NCBI GenBank assembly: GCA_002018045.1
Contig: MWLD01000072.1
Coordinates: 1,182-45,227 of the forward strand
Length of the DNA stretch: 44,046 nucleotides
Direction: 5' to 3'
From: Candidatus Synechococcus spongiarum LMB bulk15M
GTDB lineage: Bacteria > Cyanobacteriota > Cyanobacteriia > PCC-6307 > Cyanobiaceae
This document shows, piece by piece, positions 10,159 to 22,258 of this stretch. Position numbers and translations under genes: made by a program. Every line of letters begins with the position of its first letter. The first letter of the stretch is position 1. Under the pieces are notes generated by a model. It was not told the origin of the DNA and searched no databases. It saw only the letters and a program-made list of their open reading frames with translations.

Positions 10159-11374
10159 TGATGCGAATGTACTCTTGTGACAGGTCGCAACCCCAAGCAG
10201 ATCCTGACGCCGGACCTGTACCCACCACCAGGTGGATCTCCACGCAGTCGTCCTGTAAATACGCACCACCGGCCCGCTCTTGCAGGTAGCGCCTCACGGT
10301 GGCGAGATCCGTCGCCAGCGGGCGGCCGTCCTTGAGCAACGGGTGGGGGCCGATCCGGAGGGCCAGGGCATCGGGATCCAGGGGCACCCCTGCCCGCCCC
10401 GCTGCTGCCACGATGCGGCCCCAGTTGGGATCACGGCCATGGATAGCGGTCTTCACCAGGGAGGAGCCACAAACGGTGCGGGCGACGGTCCTGGCCTCTG
10501 CGGCAGTGGCTGTGCCGGTCACCTGCACCTCCAGGAGACACGTGGCGCCCTCTCCGTCCCGGGCGACGGCCTTGGCCAAGCCACAACAGAGGCGCTCCAG
10601 GCCCAGCGCCAGTTGTGGCAGGTGCTCCGTCGGCAGTGGCGGGCCAGCGGCAAAAGCCAGAACGGTGTCGTTGGTGCTGGTGTCTCCGTCCACCGTAACG
10701 GCATTCAAGGAACGGTCCACCGCTGCTTGTAGAGCCTGCTGCCACCACTGGGGGTCAACACCCGCGTCACAGGTAACGAAGGCCAGCATGGTTGCCATAT
10801 CCGGGTGAATCATGCCCGAACCCTTGGCCATTCCTCCCAGGCGCACCCTACGCGCCCCGATTTGCGCCTCCAAGGCATAGTGTTTGCTCACCAGGTCGGT
10901 GGTGAGAATGGCTTCGGCAGCGGCAGCAGCGGCCTCCTTCGTTGCCGCCAGCTCTGCGGTGAGGGAAACCTGTCCCTTCAGCAGACGATCCATGGGCAGG
11001 GGTTGACCAATGACGCCGGTGGAGCAGATTTGAATCTGCTCCGGGGGAAGATTCAACCGCTGGGCCAGGGCCGTGGTGATGCGCTCGCTCTCTGCCCGCG
11101 CCATGTCACCCGTGCAGGCATTGGCCTGACCAGCATTGACGATCACAGCCCGGGCCTTCCCCCCGGTGCGCTGGAGCCGCTCGGCGCAGAGGTCCACACA
11201 GGCCGCCCGCACCTGATTGCGCGTAAAGACCCCGGCACAACTGGCCCCTGGTGGCGCCACCACCACTGCCAGATCCCGGGCGCCTGAAGGTTTCAGGCCT
11301 GCAGCCACACCACTGGCCCGGAAACCTTTCGGAGCCGTGATGCCTCCCGCAACGGGAGACCAGCAATCTTCCAT
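10139..11374 (-). CDS. argJ: Bifunctional ornithine acetyltransferase / N-acetylglutamate synthase
   Basis: Transfers acetyl from N-acetylornithine to glutamate, and in many species also uses acetyl-CoA, in the cyclic arginine pathway. 411 residues from ATG 11374, where the family N-terminus begins (WSPVAGGITAPKGF, then ASGVAAGLKPSGARDLA); the frame is open to 11482 but that extension lacks family similarity. The self-cleavage site with its nucleophilic Thr is in HPDMATMLAFVTCD, preceded by GGMAKGSGMI. Other conserved parts are VNAGQANACTG, VDGDTSTNDT, and DPNWGRIVAAAGRAGV near the C-terminus. Followed by a small membrane protein that overlaps its 3' end. Confidence 0.95.
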   Translation of the reverse strand: MEDCWSPVAGGITAPKGFRASGVAAGLKPSGARDLAVVVAPPGASCAGVFTRNQVRAACVDLCAERLQRTGGKARAVIVNAGQANACTGDMARAESERITTALAQRLNLPPEQIQICSTGVIGQPLPMDRLLKGQVSLTAELAATKEAAAAAAEAILTTDLVSKHYALEAQIGARRVRLGGMAKGSGMIHPDMATMLAFVTCDAGVDPQWWQQALQAAVDRSLNAVTVDGDTSTNDTVLAFAAGPPLPTEHLPQLALGLERLCCGLAKAVARDGEGATCLLEVQVTGTATAAEARTVARTVCGSSLVKTAIHGRDPNWGRIVAAAGRAGVPLDPDALALRIGPHPLLKDGRPLATDLATVRRYLQERAGGAYLQDDCVEIHLVVGTGPASGSAWGCDLSQEYIRINAHYTT

Positions 11375-12074
11375 GGCGCGATCAGGATGTGGGGGATGTA
11401 CGTCCAGGATTGCACGCCAGCGGTCCGATCCGGCGGCTTGAACCATCGGTCCAGGGCTCAGGATTTGTCCCGGGTTTTCCACCGGTTCCGGGTCAGGGCG
11501 TCGGGAAGAACGGGATCACCGTCCCTCATGCCCGACGGTGGGAACGATTGCTCCTTTTGCCGTAAGGATCAAGAGGAACGGCTCTCAACCTATAACGGTC
11601 TGAATAGTGTACTTGAGAAAATGCAACCGATCTGTTTGCGGATCTCGGATAACAATCAATTGTTGGAAATCAAGAAACCTCTGAATGAGATTCCTTAAGG
11701 GAATCCACTGGAAGCCGGCAACCGGGCAACCGGCAGTCAACTAACAGCCTGCCGTCGTTCGGTATCTAGTTCGCTACTGGAGTTTTCTCGTCAGGATGTA
11801 GAACATCCATCTGTCCGCTCTGCAGCGCCGGATTCTCTCCAGGGTTCTTTCGAGTTCGGCAAGAAAGGCTTGACGGACGCACGCTGGCTTCCCCTCACTG
11901 CGCCAAAACATGGGGCATCCCCTACTCCTGACGATTTCCGATGATTCCTATGGATGTGATTTGCCGCTTTTGGTGATTTCTCCATAGAAATAAGATCCTG
12001 GGCCGCAAGAACACAGCTTCGGAAGAAGCGTTTTTGAAAGAAGGCGGGTTATTGACCTGACCACCTGACTCCCC
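11375..12074. other. 700-base intergenic region, no confident gene
   Basis: Lies upstream of argJ and downstream of the aquaporin-family gene, both minus strand. I see no RNA gene and no protein family. A minus-strand ORF at 11774-11911 (45 codons, ending FYILTRKLQ) and the plus-strand tail ending near 11698 look more protein-like than random, but neither is recognisable. An imperfect direct repeat of CGGCAACCGG type occurs near 11714-11735. The argJ promoter should be in the part near 11375-11480. Confidence 0.5.
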
Positions 12075-12725
12075 TTACTCCCCGGAGAACAGCCAACTGA
12101 GCAACGGGGTCACCATAATCGCACTCAATAGTTGCATGGCCACAAACATGGGCACATGGACCGGCAGGATGCCGCTGAACGTGTCGGTCATTCCCCTGGC
12201 GATGGTGACAGCGGGATTGGCAAAGCTGGTGGAGGCGCTGAACCAGTAGGCACTGGTGATGTAGAGCGCCACCAATGCAGGCACGGCAGTTGGCTGATGG
12301 CGCCGTCCACCATGGATCATCAGTAACAGGCCTGCCGTGGCCAGCGCCTCTGCACACCATTGGCCAAAACCTGAGCGGGCCGTGGAGGACTGCTGCAGAA
12401 CCGCCAGACCAAACATCACATGGGTGGCCCATACTCCGAGGAGTCCACCCACCACCTGGGCCATGCCGTAGAGCAGCCCGTGCCGTACCGTGATTTCTTT
12501 CCGCAGCCAGAAGAACAGGGTCACCGCTGGATTGAAGTGGCCACCGGAGATGGGGCCCAGCACGGTAATCAGGCCATAGAGCATGGCACCCGTGCTGACG
12601 GCATTGGCCAGCAAGGCCAGCCCTGCATTGCCGTCCGCCAACTGCTCCCCCATGATGCCCGACCCCACCACCGCCATGAGCAGCAGGGCGGTCCCCACGG
12701 TTTCAGCGATAAGGGCGCGCTTCAT
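12075..12725 (-). CDS. Aquaporin / MIP-family channel
   Basis: 216 residues, typical for a bacterial AqpZ/GlpF-family channel in the inner membrane. Both pore-forming Asn-Pro-Ala half-helices are intact: GGHFNPAVTLFFWL (about residues 61-74) and SFANPAVTIARGMTD (about 166-180). Several hydrophobic segments surround them (LIAETVGTALLLMAVVGSG, VPALVALYITSAYWF, MFVAMQLLSAIMVTPLL). Arg follows the second NPA, as in the selectivity filter. Whether it passes water, glycerol or another small solute cannot be told. It lies 20 bases after the CobA/CobO-like gene on the same strand and could share its transcript. Confidence 0.9.
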   Translation of the reverse strand: MKRALIAETVGTALLLMAVVGSGIMGEQLADGNAGLALLANAVSTGAMLYGLITVLGPISGGHFNPAVTLFFWLRKEITVRHGLLYGMAQVVGGLLGVWATHVMFGLAVLQQSSTARSGFGQWCAEALATAGLLLMIHGGRRHQPTAVPALVALYITSAYWFSASTSFANPAVTIARGMTDTFSGILPVHVPMFVAMQLLSAIMVTPLLSWLFSGE

Positions 12726-12745
12726 GCTTGGAGGAAACCAGGAAC

Positions 12746-13876
12746 TCAGTAGTCCACACCCCGTTTCAGGCTTACGCCTTGCTGGGCATAATGTTTATGG
12801 CACACCATCTCGGAGTGGATATTGGCCAGGGCGAAGTAGGAGGGTAGGTTTTTGCAACGCCCCGTGATCACTACTTCCGTGAACTTGGGCTTGCGCAGCA
12901 GGGTCTGCACGATGGGCTCCACCGGTAACAATTCCAGGTCCACCGTAGGATTGAGCTCATCGAGAATCACCGTTTTGTAGAGGCCACTGCTGATGGCGGC
13001 CCGGGCAATTTCCCAGGCCCGCTCCGCTTCCACGTAATCAATGGGTTGTTGCTGGCCGCGCCAGACAATGGCATCGCGTCCACTGCGCAGGTGATCCACC
13101 AGGTGGGGGTAGCTCTGGCGCAATGCATCGATGGCAGCGTCTTCCGTGTAGCCCTGCCCACCCTTGAGCCACTGCAGGATCAACACCCGGTGGCTGGTGT
13201 CCTGGCTGATCCCTCGCCCAATGGCCTGGAGTGCCTTGCCCAGCGCACTAGTGGACTTCCCCTTGCCTTCGCCGGTGTAAATCTCGATCCCCCCGATCCG
13301 GTGATCTCCGGTGGGCTGGTGCTGATGGGGACAGATTTCCGAATGCAGGTCCGCGAGGCGGGTCAACTGCCGCGGCGCCCCTCGACCGGTGGCAATGATT
13401 TCCACGCCAGCGGGCATCTGTCCCATGGTCTTGATCACCTCGTCTTGATCCAGAAGGCCCAGGTCCAACACCGGATTGAGCTCATCCAGCACCAGAACGG
13501 AGTAGAGACAACTGGCCAGGGCGCCTTTGGCAATGTCCCACCCCCGCTGGGCTTCCTGGCGGTCAAATGCCGTCACCTCATCAGCGGAGAAGAACTCCGC
13601 CCGTCCGGTGCGCACCTGATCAATGAGGTGGGGAAACCCTTGTTGCAGCGCCTCGATAGCAGCGTCCTCATCGTAGGCGCGGCCAGGTCCTTTCAAGAAA
13701 CGCAACAGCAACACCCGGGTGTTTTGCCGCTCAAAAATGCCTAGACCGATGGTGCGCAACACCACCCCCAAGGCCGCCTGACTCTTGCCCTTGCCCTCGC
13801 CGTCGTAGATGTGCAACTGACCGCGGGTGCGCCCGTGGGCCGATGTGGCTGTGCGGATGCCGATGCCGCTGGTCAT
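12746..13876 (-). CDS. Tandem-duplicated CobA/CobO-like corrinoid adenosyltransferase P-loop protein
   Basis: 376 residues from ATG 13876 (the frame is open to 13957). Two CobA/CobO/BtuR-like domains stand in tandem. Each repeats the same signature: Walker A GEGKGKSQAALG in the first and GEGKGKSTSALG in the second; RVLLLRFLKGPG against RVLILQWLKGGQG; AIEALQQGFPHLIDQ against AIDALRQSYPHLVDH; VLDELNPVLDLGLL against ILDELNPTVDLELL; and IIATGRG against VVITGRC. Classic enzymes have one such domain of about 190-200 residues and transfer the adenosyl group of ATP to cob(I)alamin or cobyrinic acid diamide. Both P-loops look intact. The exact reaction of this double form is unproven. Confidence 0.82.
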   Translation of the reverse strand: MTSGIGIRTATSAHGRTRGQLHIYDGEGKGKSQAALGVVLRTIGLGIFERQNTRVLLLRFLKGPGRAYDEDAAIEALQQGFPHLIDQVRTGRAEFFSADEVTAFDRQEAQRGWDIAKGALASCLYSVLVLDELNPVLDLGLLDQDEVIKTMGQMPAGVEIIATGRGAPRQLTRLADLHSEICPHQHQPTGDHRIGGIEIYTGEGKGKSTSALGKALQAIGRGISQDTSHRVLILQWLKGGQGYTEDAAIDALRQSYPHLVDHLRSGRDAIVWRGQQQPIDYVEAERAWEIARAAISSGLYKTVILDELNPTVDLELLPVEPIVQTLLRKPKFTEVVITGRCKNLPSYFALANIHSEMVCHKHYAQQGVSLKRGVDY

Positions 13877-13955
13877 GGCAACGAAGATATGTTCGTAGCT
13901 TAGACGACAGAGCTGGAACCTGTCATGACCCTGCCCATGAACCTGCACTGTTCCC

Positions 13956-14798
13956 ATGGCTGAGTTGCCGCTGCAAGAGGAGTTGAGTCCCGGACTGCAA
14001 AAACAACTGGCGCAGTTGCGGGGCTGTCTACGCCGGTTCGGGGCGGTGGTGGTGGCCTATTCCGGTGGGGTGGACAGCAGCCTGGTGGCCGCCGTTGCGG
14101 TGGAGCAGTTGGGGGATACCGCCCTGGCTGTTACCGGAGTGTCTCCTGCATTGGCGCCCCACTTACGGCGTGAGGCCCGCTGGCAAGCCCAGTGGCTGGG
14201 AATACGCCATCAGGAGGTGGCCACCCGGGAACTGCACGTGGCGGACTATGCCAACAATCCACCGGAGCGCTGTTATGCCTGCAAGGCCACCCTCCACCAC
14301 CACCTGGCCAACCTGGAACCTGCTGCCGCTGGCGCCCAGGTGGTAGATGGTGTCAACCGGGACGACCTGGGAGATCATCGGCCCGGGATTGCCGCGGCCC
14401 GACAACGGGGAGGGCGCTCCCCTCTGGTGGACAGCGGCATCGGCAAGCTGCAAGTGCGCCAGTTGTCCCGTGCCCTGGGTCTGCCCTGGTGGGACAAGCC
14501 GGCACAGCCCTGCCTCAGTTCCCGCTTCCCCTATGGGGAACCCATCACTGCCCAGGGCCTGGAGCGGGTTGCGGCCGCAGAGGCCTGGCTTCTGGCGCGC
14601 GGGTATCGACAGGTGCGGGTCCGCAGCCAAGGCAGCACAGCGCGAATTGAAATCCCTGCCGCCGCCATTGCCGATTTCCTGAGCCATGTGGATCGCTCCC
14701 GGTTGGTCGCCCATTTCCGCAAGCTGGGGTTTACCGCAGTGGGCCTGGACCTGGAAGGCCTGGTCAGCGGCAAGTTGAACCGATCGTTGCTGAGTTGA
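13956..14798 (+). CDS. larE: LarE-type ATP-dependent sacrificial sulfur transferase
   Basis: 280 residues. LarE adenylylates and then thiolates the pyridinium dicarboxylate precursor of the nickel-pincer nucleotide, losing the sulfur of its own cysteine in some homologues. Seen here: the PP-loop VAYSGGVDSSLVAAVA (about residues 30-45), PERCYACK (about 106-113), DGVNRDDLGDHRPG, and QPCLSSRFPYGEP, which aligns with the segment holding the sulfur-donor Cys. The neighbouring CobA/CobO-like gene is divergent. No larB or larC is in the window. The decayed insertion sequence begins within about 10 bases of its stop. Confidence 0.88.
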   Translation: MAELPLQEELSPGLQKQLAQLRGCLRRFGAVVVAYSGGVDSSLVAAVAVEQLGDTALAVTGVSPALAPHLRREARWQAQWLGIRHQEVATRELHVADYANNPPERCYACKATLHHHLANLEPAAAGAQVVDGVNRDDLGDHRPGIAAARQRGGRSPLVDSGIGKLQVRQLSRALGLPWWDKPAQPCLSSRFPYGEPITAQGLERVAAAEAWLLARGYRQVRVRSQGSTARIEIPAAAIADFLSHVDRSRLVAHFRKLGFTAVGLDLEGLVSGKLNRSLLS

Positions 14799-14811
14799 CG
14801 AATTGACATCT

Positions 14812-14833
14812 TCCCCGCCGTAAAGGACGGGGA
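14812..14833. repeat. IS end hairpin, tnpB side (right end)
   Basis: TCCCCG pairs with CGGGGA, with an inner CC/GG pair and an unpaired A on the 3' side. It lies just beyond the tnpB stop and is the expected place for the right-end hairpin and the 3' end of any guide-like (omega/re) RNA. Confidence 0.65.
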
Positions 14834-14843
14834 TTTTCTTTCT

Positions 14844-15892
14844 TCAGGTTGCCCATAGTACTCCCTGATCAAGACGGGTTCCTGCTTCATAGCCCGGTAC
14901 CAGCAAGCTGGACTTACCCTCGGCTCCACAAGCGTTTAGTCTCTCCGCCTGTCCGACGGCGAGGATATTTTTTGCGGCATTGATATCACGGTCGTGCGCG
15001 GCGCCGCAAGCCGAGCAGGTCCAACGGCGGATGGCAAGAGATTTCTTGCCGTCGAGATGTCGGCAACTGGAACACCTCTGGGAAGTTGGTTCCCATCTGG
15101 AGATCACCTTGACCTCACGGCCATAGCAATTCGCTTTGTACTCCAGGAGAGTCCTGAACATCCGCCATCCGGAGTCGGAGATACTCTTGGCGAGACGGCG
15201 GTTCTTCAGCATTCCCGACACATTCAGATTCTCAAGTACGACCGTTTGGTTTTCGCGGATGTACTGGGTACTGAGTTTCTGCAAGAGATCCAGCCTTTGA
15301 TGAGCTACCTTCTCCTGGGCTCTCGCCACCAGAAGACGGGCCTTCTGTCGGTTACTGGAACCCTTCGCCTTTTGGCTCAGGTTCCGTTGTAACAGCTCAG
15401 GTCGATGCCGACTTCCTTGGGAGTCCAGGGGAGTTTGATCTCCTCCACCTCTACAACGAAGCTGGCGTAGTAGCGGTCAGAACATTCCTTAACGATAGTG
15501 ACGCTCGTTGGGGGAGAGGGCAGAGGTCGTGACCATTTCAGCTTGAGTTCTCCAATCTTCGGAAAGCGGACTCCCCTATCCGTCGGATAAAACTCTCTAC
15601 CGCAAACACCCATACTCTGACGGCTTCTCCGACTCTTGAAACGAGGGGCACGGACCCTACCTGTGCCTTTCCACCAGTTCTTGAACGCTTGGCTCAGGTC
15701 TCTGACGGATTGCTGAAGCATGGTATGGGATGCCTCAGCAAGCCAGCTTCGCTCCTCGCTTCGCTTTGCCCGAGTAATGCAACGCTTCATCAGATCCCCT
15801 GCGTCGAAGGACTTGGCCTCTTACTCATAGAGTTGCCTGTTCAGGGCCAACGCATCGTTCCACACCACACGAGCACTTTTCCTGTCATGTGC
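14844..15892 (-). pseudogene. tnpB: TnpB (IS605 OrfB-type RNA-guided nuclease), broken
   Basis: Pieces of one TnpB. The first piece reads SARVVWNDALALNRQLYE, then a TAA stop at 15823-15821, then DAGDLMKRCITRAKR onward to VGIDLS (RuvC-I Asp). There the frame breaks at about 15380: canonical TnpB has roughly 25-30 more residues before QRNLSQKAKGSSNRQKARLL, which appears here in another frame and leads into MARAQEKVAHQRLD. RuvC-II Glu (VVLENLNVSGM), the zinc finger (CSSC...CSAC) and RuvC-III Asp (AHDRDINAAKNIL) remain. The extreme N-terminus is absent. Nuclease function is therefore lost, unless the C-terminal piece has another role. Confidence 0.85.
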
Positions 15893-16283
15893 GAGTCCGT
15901 CCTGAGAAAGGGTCGTCACAGTGTGTCATGACTGGTTGTCCACCTGGTCTTCTCGACCAGGTACCGCAAGAGAATCCTGGAGAGCAACCACTTGGCACGG
16001 ATGCACTCCGTCTGCATCCGTGGCGCCGAGAAGAGCGGCTCTCAGTTGCTGAAGTTCAATGGGGAGCCGGACCACGTCCACCTCCTGATTGAGCACTCAC
16101 CCGCCACACCCGTGTCTCAGCTCGTTAGCCAAATCAAAGGTGTCACCAGTCGAGTGCTCAGGAAGGAATTCGGATTTCAAGGGGAGCACCTTTGCAGTCC
16201 CACTTACTTTGCCTCCAGCGCAGGAGGCGCGAGTATTGAGACCGTAAGGGAAGTACATCCAGAGCCAGGACGAACCTGATTAG
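15887..16283 (+). pseudogene. tnpA: TnpA (IS200/IS605 Y1 transposase), broken
   Basis: Reads MCESVLRKGRHSVS, then an in-frame TGA at 15929-15931, then LVVHLVFSTRYRKRIL and on through KFNGEPDHVHLLIEH, which holds the HUH motif (HVH), and IKGVTSRVLRKEF. The segment before SPTYFASSAGGA looks shortened compared with the family. Near 16247-16252 the frame shifts by one: the open frame ends HPEPGRT, whereas the neighbouring frame gives KYIQSQDEPD and a TAG at 16281. That piece contains the expected catalytic Tyr. One stop and at least one frameshift make it a pseudogene. Confidence 0.82.
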
Positions 16284-16321
16284 AGGACAGGCTGCGCACG
16301 GCTACGTTGGTCCCTATCCCC

Positions 16322-16346
16322 CTCCGCCCTACCCTAAAGGACGGAG
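16322..16346. repeat. IS end hairpin, tnpA side (left end)
   Basis: CTCCG pairs with CGGAG, with an inner CC/GG pair and an unpaired A, matching the plan of the hairpin at 14812-14833. It probably marks the other end of the IS605-type element. Confidence 0.55.
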
Positions 16347-16395
16347 CACCTCCCTCCATTCTGGTGGCCTGACCTTTCCTCCCGTGATCACAGGT

Positions 16396-16435
16396 GTCTC
16401 CCGTGATGGTGAGATCCGTGCAGCGCACGGGAGAC
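16396..16435. repeat. Perfect 10-base inverted repeat, 20-base spacer
   Basis: GTCTCCCGTG at 16396-16405 pairs exactly with CACGGGAGAC at 16426-16435. It lies between the insertion sequence and the flavodoxin gene, about 145 bases before the flavodoxin start. It could be a terminator-like hairpin without a T-run, part of the IS end, or an operator. Confidence 0.5.
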
Positions 16436-16580
16436 GATTTCCGGTTCAATTTGTGCTACCCAAGCCAGTGCATCGACTTTGCAGAAAATGTATCAATCGT
16501 CATTGGTAAATGTTCCTATTAATTTTCAATTCTGTTGAGCCTCTGCTTACTGTAGGCACGAATCCATGCTTTGTGATCTC

Positions 16581-17102
16581 ATGGCTGTTGGCATCTACTT
16601 TGCAACAACAACAGGAAAAACTCAGGATGTGGCCGAGCGACTCCATGCTTTGCTCAGCTCCGCCAATGCCCCCAAGGATCTGGCCGACATGGCCGACGTC
16701 AGCGAGTTCACCAAGCTTGATGGGCTGATCTGCGGCGTCCCCACCTGGAACACAGGCGCGGAAACGGAACGCTCGGGTACAGCCTGGGACGGGGTACTTG
16801 AGGACATCGCCGAGTTGGACCTCAGTGGTAAATTTGTGGCGGTCTTCGGCCTGGGGGATTCCGGAAGCTATACGGACAACTTCTGTGATGCCATGGAAGA
16901 GCTCCATAACTTCTTCAAGCAGGCCGGCGCCACCATGGTGGGCTGTATGGACAAAAGTAACTATACCTTTGAAGAATCCAAAAGTGTGATCGGAGACAAG
17001 TTCTGCGGTTTGGCACTCGACGAGGACAGTGAGTCCGACATGACAGACGATCGCCTTGCCAAGTGGGCCGAACAACTGAAACAGGAGATTCCAGGGCTGT
17101 GA
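16581..17102 (+). CDS. isiB: Flavodoxin
   Basis: 173 residues, a long-chain flavodoxin that carries electrons with FMN in place of ferredoxin, typically when iron is short. Start ATG 16581 gives MAVGIYFATTTGKTQDVAE, which contains the phosphate-binding loop (TTTGKT). The isoalloxazine-binding loops are GVPTWNTGAETERSG (Trp near residue 58) and FGLGDSGSYTDNFCDAM (Tyr). The acidic surface fits the family. It stands alone, with no isiA beside it. Iron control would be expected from the family, and a Fur-family gene occurs at 31.7 kb, but I could not identify a convincing Fur box in the AT-rich leader at 16480-16560. Confidence 0.95.
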   Translation: MAVGIYFATTTGKTQDVAERLHALLSSANAPKDLADMADVSEFTKLDGLICGVPTWNTGAETERSGTAWDGVLEDIAELDLSGKFVAVFGLGDSGSYTDNFCDAMEELHNFFKQAGATMVGCMDKSNYTFEESKSVIGDKFCGLALDEDSESDMTDDRLAKWAEQLKQEIPGL

Positions 17103-17162
17103 GCTCAACCACCTTCTACCTTTGATCTCTGATTGTGGCAAAGCCGTACCATAGCCTGTGAT

Positions 17163-17202
17163 ATTGAGAAGCTCACTCTCTTCCGGGAGCAGGCTTCTCA
17201 AT
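17163..17202. terminator. Inverted repeat after flavodoxin, possible terminator
   Basis: ATTGAGAAGC at 17163-17172 and GCTTCTCAAT at 17193-17202 are perfect complements with a 20-base spacer. It begins 61 bases after the flavodoxin stop. There is no strong T-run after it, so terminator function is tentative. Confidence 0.45.
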
Positions 17203-18875
<1,673 letters not shown>

Positions 18876-18899
18876 GCCTTCCTCCCTAGCGCCCACACC

Positions 18900-21480
<2,581 letters not shown>

Positions 21481-21539
21481 GATGAAGGTGCTCAGGGCTG
21501 GTTGGGGGCAGTTTGCCTCACTACTGTGTCAGCTTGAAG

Positions 21540-21980
21540 TCAATATAAACGATGTAAACCGGTTCCCCTGGCTGAACAGGTCAGGAGAAGTGGAAGTAAA
21601 TCGGATGAATCACTGAGCCATGTCTTATCACCAGTAAAGTAGTACTGGTAAATCTGCTGACTTTCATCTGTTCGCTTTCCGTTTTTATGATCAACGACAT
21701 CTACAAGCTGACTGAGAACAGGAAACAGCTTGACTAGACTGTCTAGCAAGCTTTCCGTAAAAAGAAATTTATCCGGTGGTACAAAGTAGTTTTCTGCAAA
21801 TACCAGTCAAAGAAATCCGATAGACAATCGTTCTCGCAGATTATACAACGAGTAGACTGGTGGCTTGGTATTCTCCATAATGCTCTCCAGCGCACCACGA
21901 AAATCGGACAACTTCTCCCATGGTATACTGTCTCGCCATAAGAACATCAGTGCTGGAAAGGGTTTTACATGAGCCAGCAG
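21540..21980 (-). pseudogene. Frame-broken remnant of an unrecognised gene
   Basis: On the minus strand, one frame reads LAHVKPFPALMFLWRDSIPW and on to RERLSIGFL, then stops (TGA at 21809-21807). A second frame overlaps and carries on with VFAENYFVPPDKFLFTESLL, then SLVKLFPVLSQLVDVVDHKN, ending in a TGA at about 21540. The composition looks like protein-coding DNA in both pieces, so I infer a decayed gene. I do not recognise the family. Confidence 0.4.
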
Positions 21981-21992
21981 ACTTGCAAATAG

Positions 21993-22106
21993 GGAAGTGG
22001 TAATTTTTCGTGGTGCTCTATTGATGCTGATCTTGATGTAAAGGCTAAGATAGAATTGGCTGCTTTAGGGAAAGCTAATCGCCATGGTTGGGCAATTCAA
22101 TTTTAA
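21993..22106 (+). pseudogene. Possible C-terminal remnant of an unknown gene
   Basis: Open stretch of 37 codons without a start, reading DADLDVKAKIELAALGKANR and ending HGWAIQF then TAA. It resembles the tail of a protein more than random sequence. No family recognised. Confidence 0.3.
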
Positions 22107-22258
22107 TTCGAGACTGATGTGAGATGGGAAAGAGAAGCTAGAGTGGAAACCTCAGTGAGGAAAGAGGTTTGGACTGTTTGGCACTTTGATATGTAAGTCC
22201 TCTTTCTATAATCTTCCTGACCGTAACTCTCATCTTCTGGCGGTGAGTCCTGAGCTAC

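Larger units (their letters stand above)
14807..16350. mobile_element. Decayed IS200/IS605-type insertion sequence
   Basis: Contains remnants of both genes of an IS605-type element in divergent arrangement: tnpB on the minus strand and tnpA on the plus strand, their 5' ends abutting near 15.89 kb. Both outer ends carry a similar imperfect hairpin, CCG-CC-loop-AAAGG-A-CGG, with the same bulged A: 14812-14833 beside the 3' end of tnpB and 16322-16346 beyond tnpA. Such subterminal hairpins are what TnpA binds as single strands. Both genes are broken, so the copy should not move by itself. Exact boundaries are approximate; these elements make no target duplication, so ends cannot be set by direct repeats. 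Confidence 0.82.
21481..22258. other. 778-base AT-richer region with gene remnants
   Basis: Between chlL and the convergent uvrB. No intact gene. It is visibly richer in A+T than the flanks. A minus-strand frame-broken remnant (21540-21980) and a short plus-strand tail (21993-22106) are described separately. No tRNA or repeat array found. Confidence 0.55.

Noticed and set aside
16480-16580. Possible Fur box in the AT-rich leader of flavodoxin
   Set aside because: No stretch matches the inverted GATAATGAT-type pattern well enough to call; control by iron is expected from the family only.
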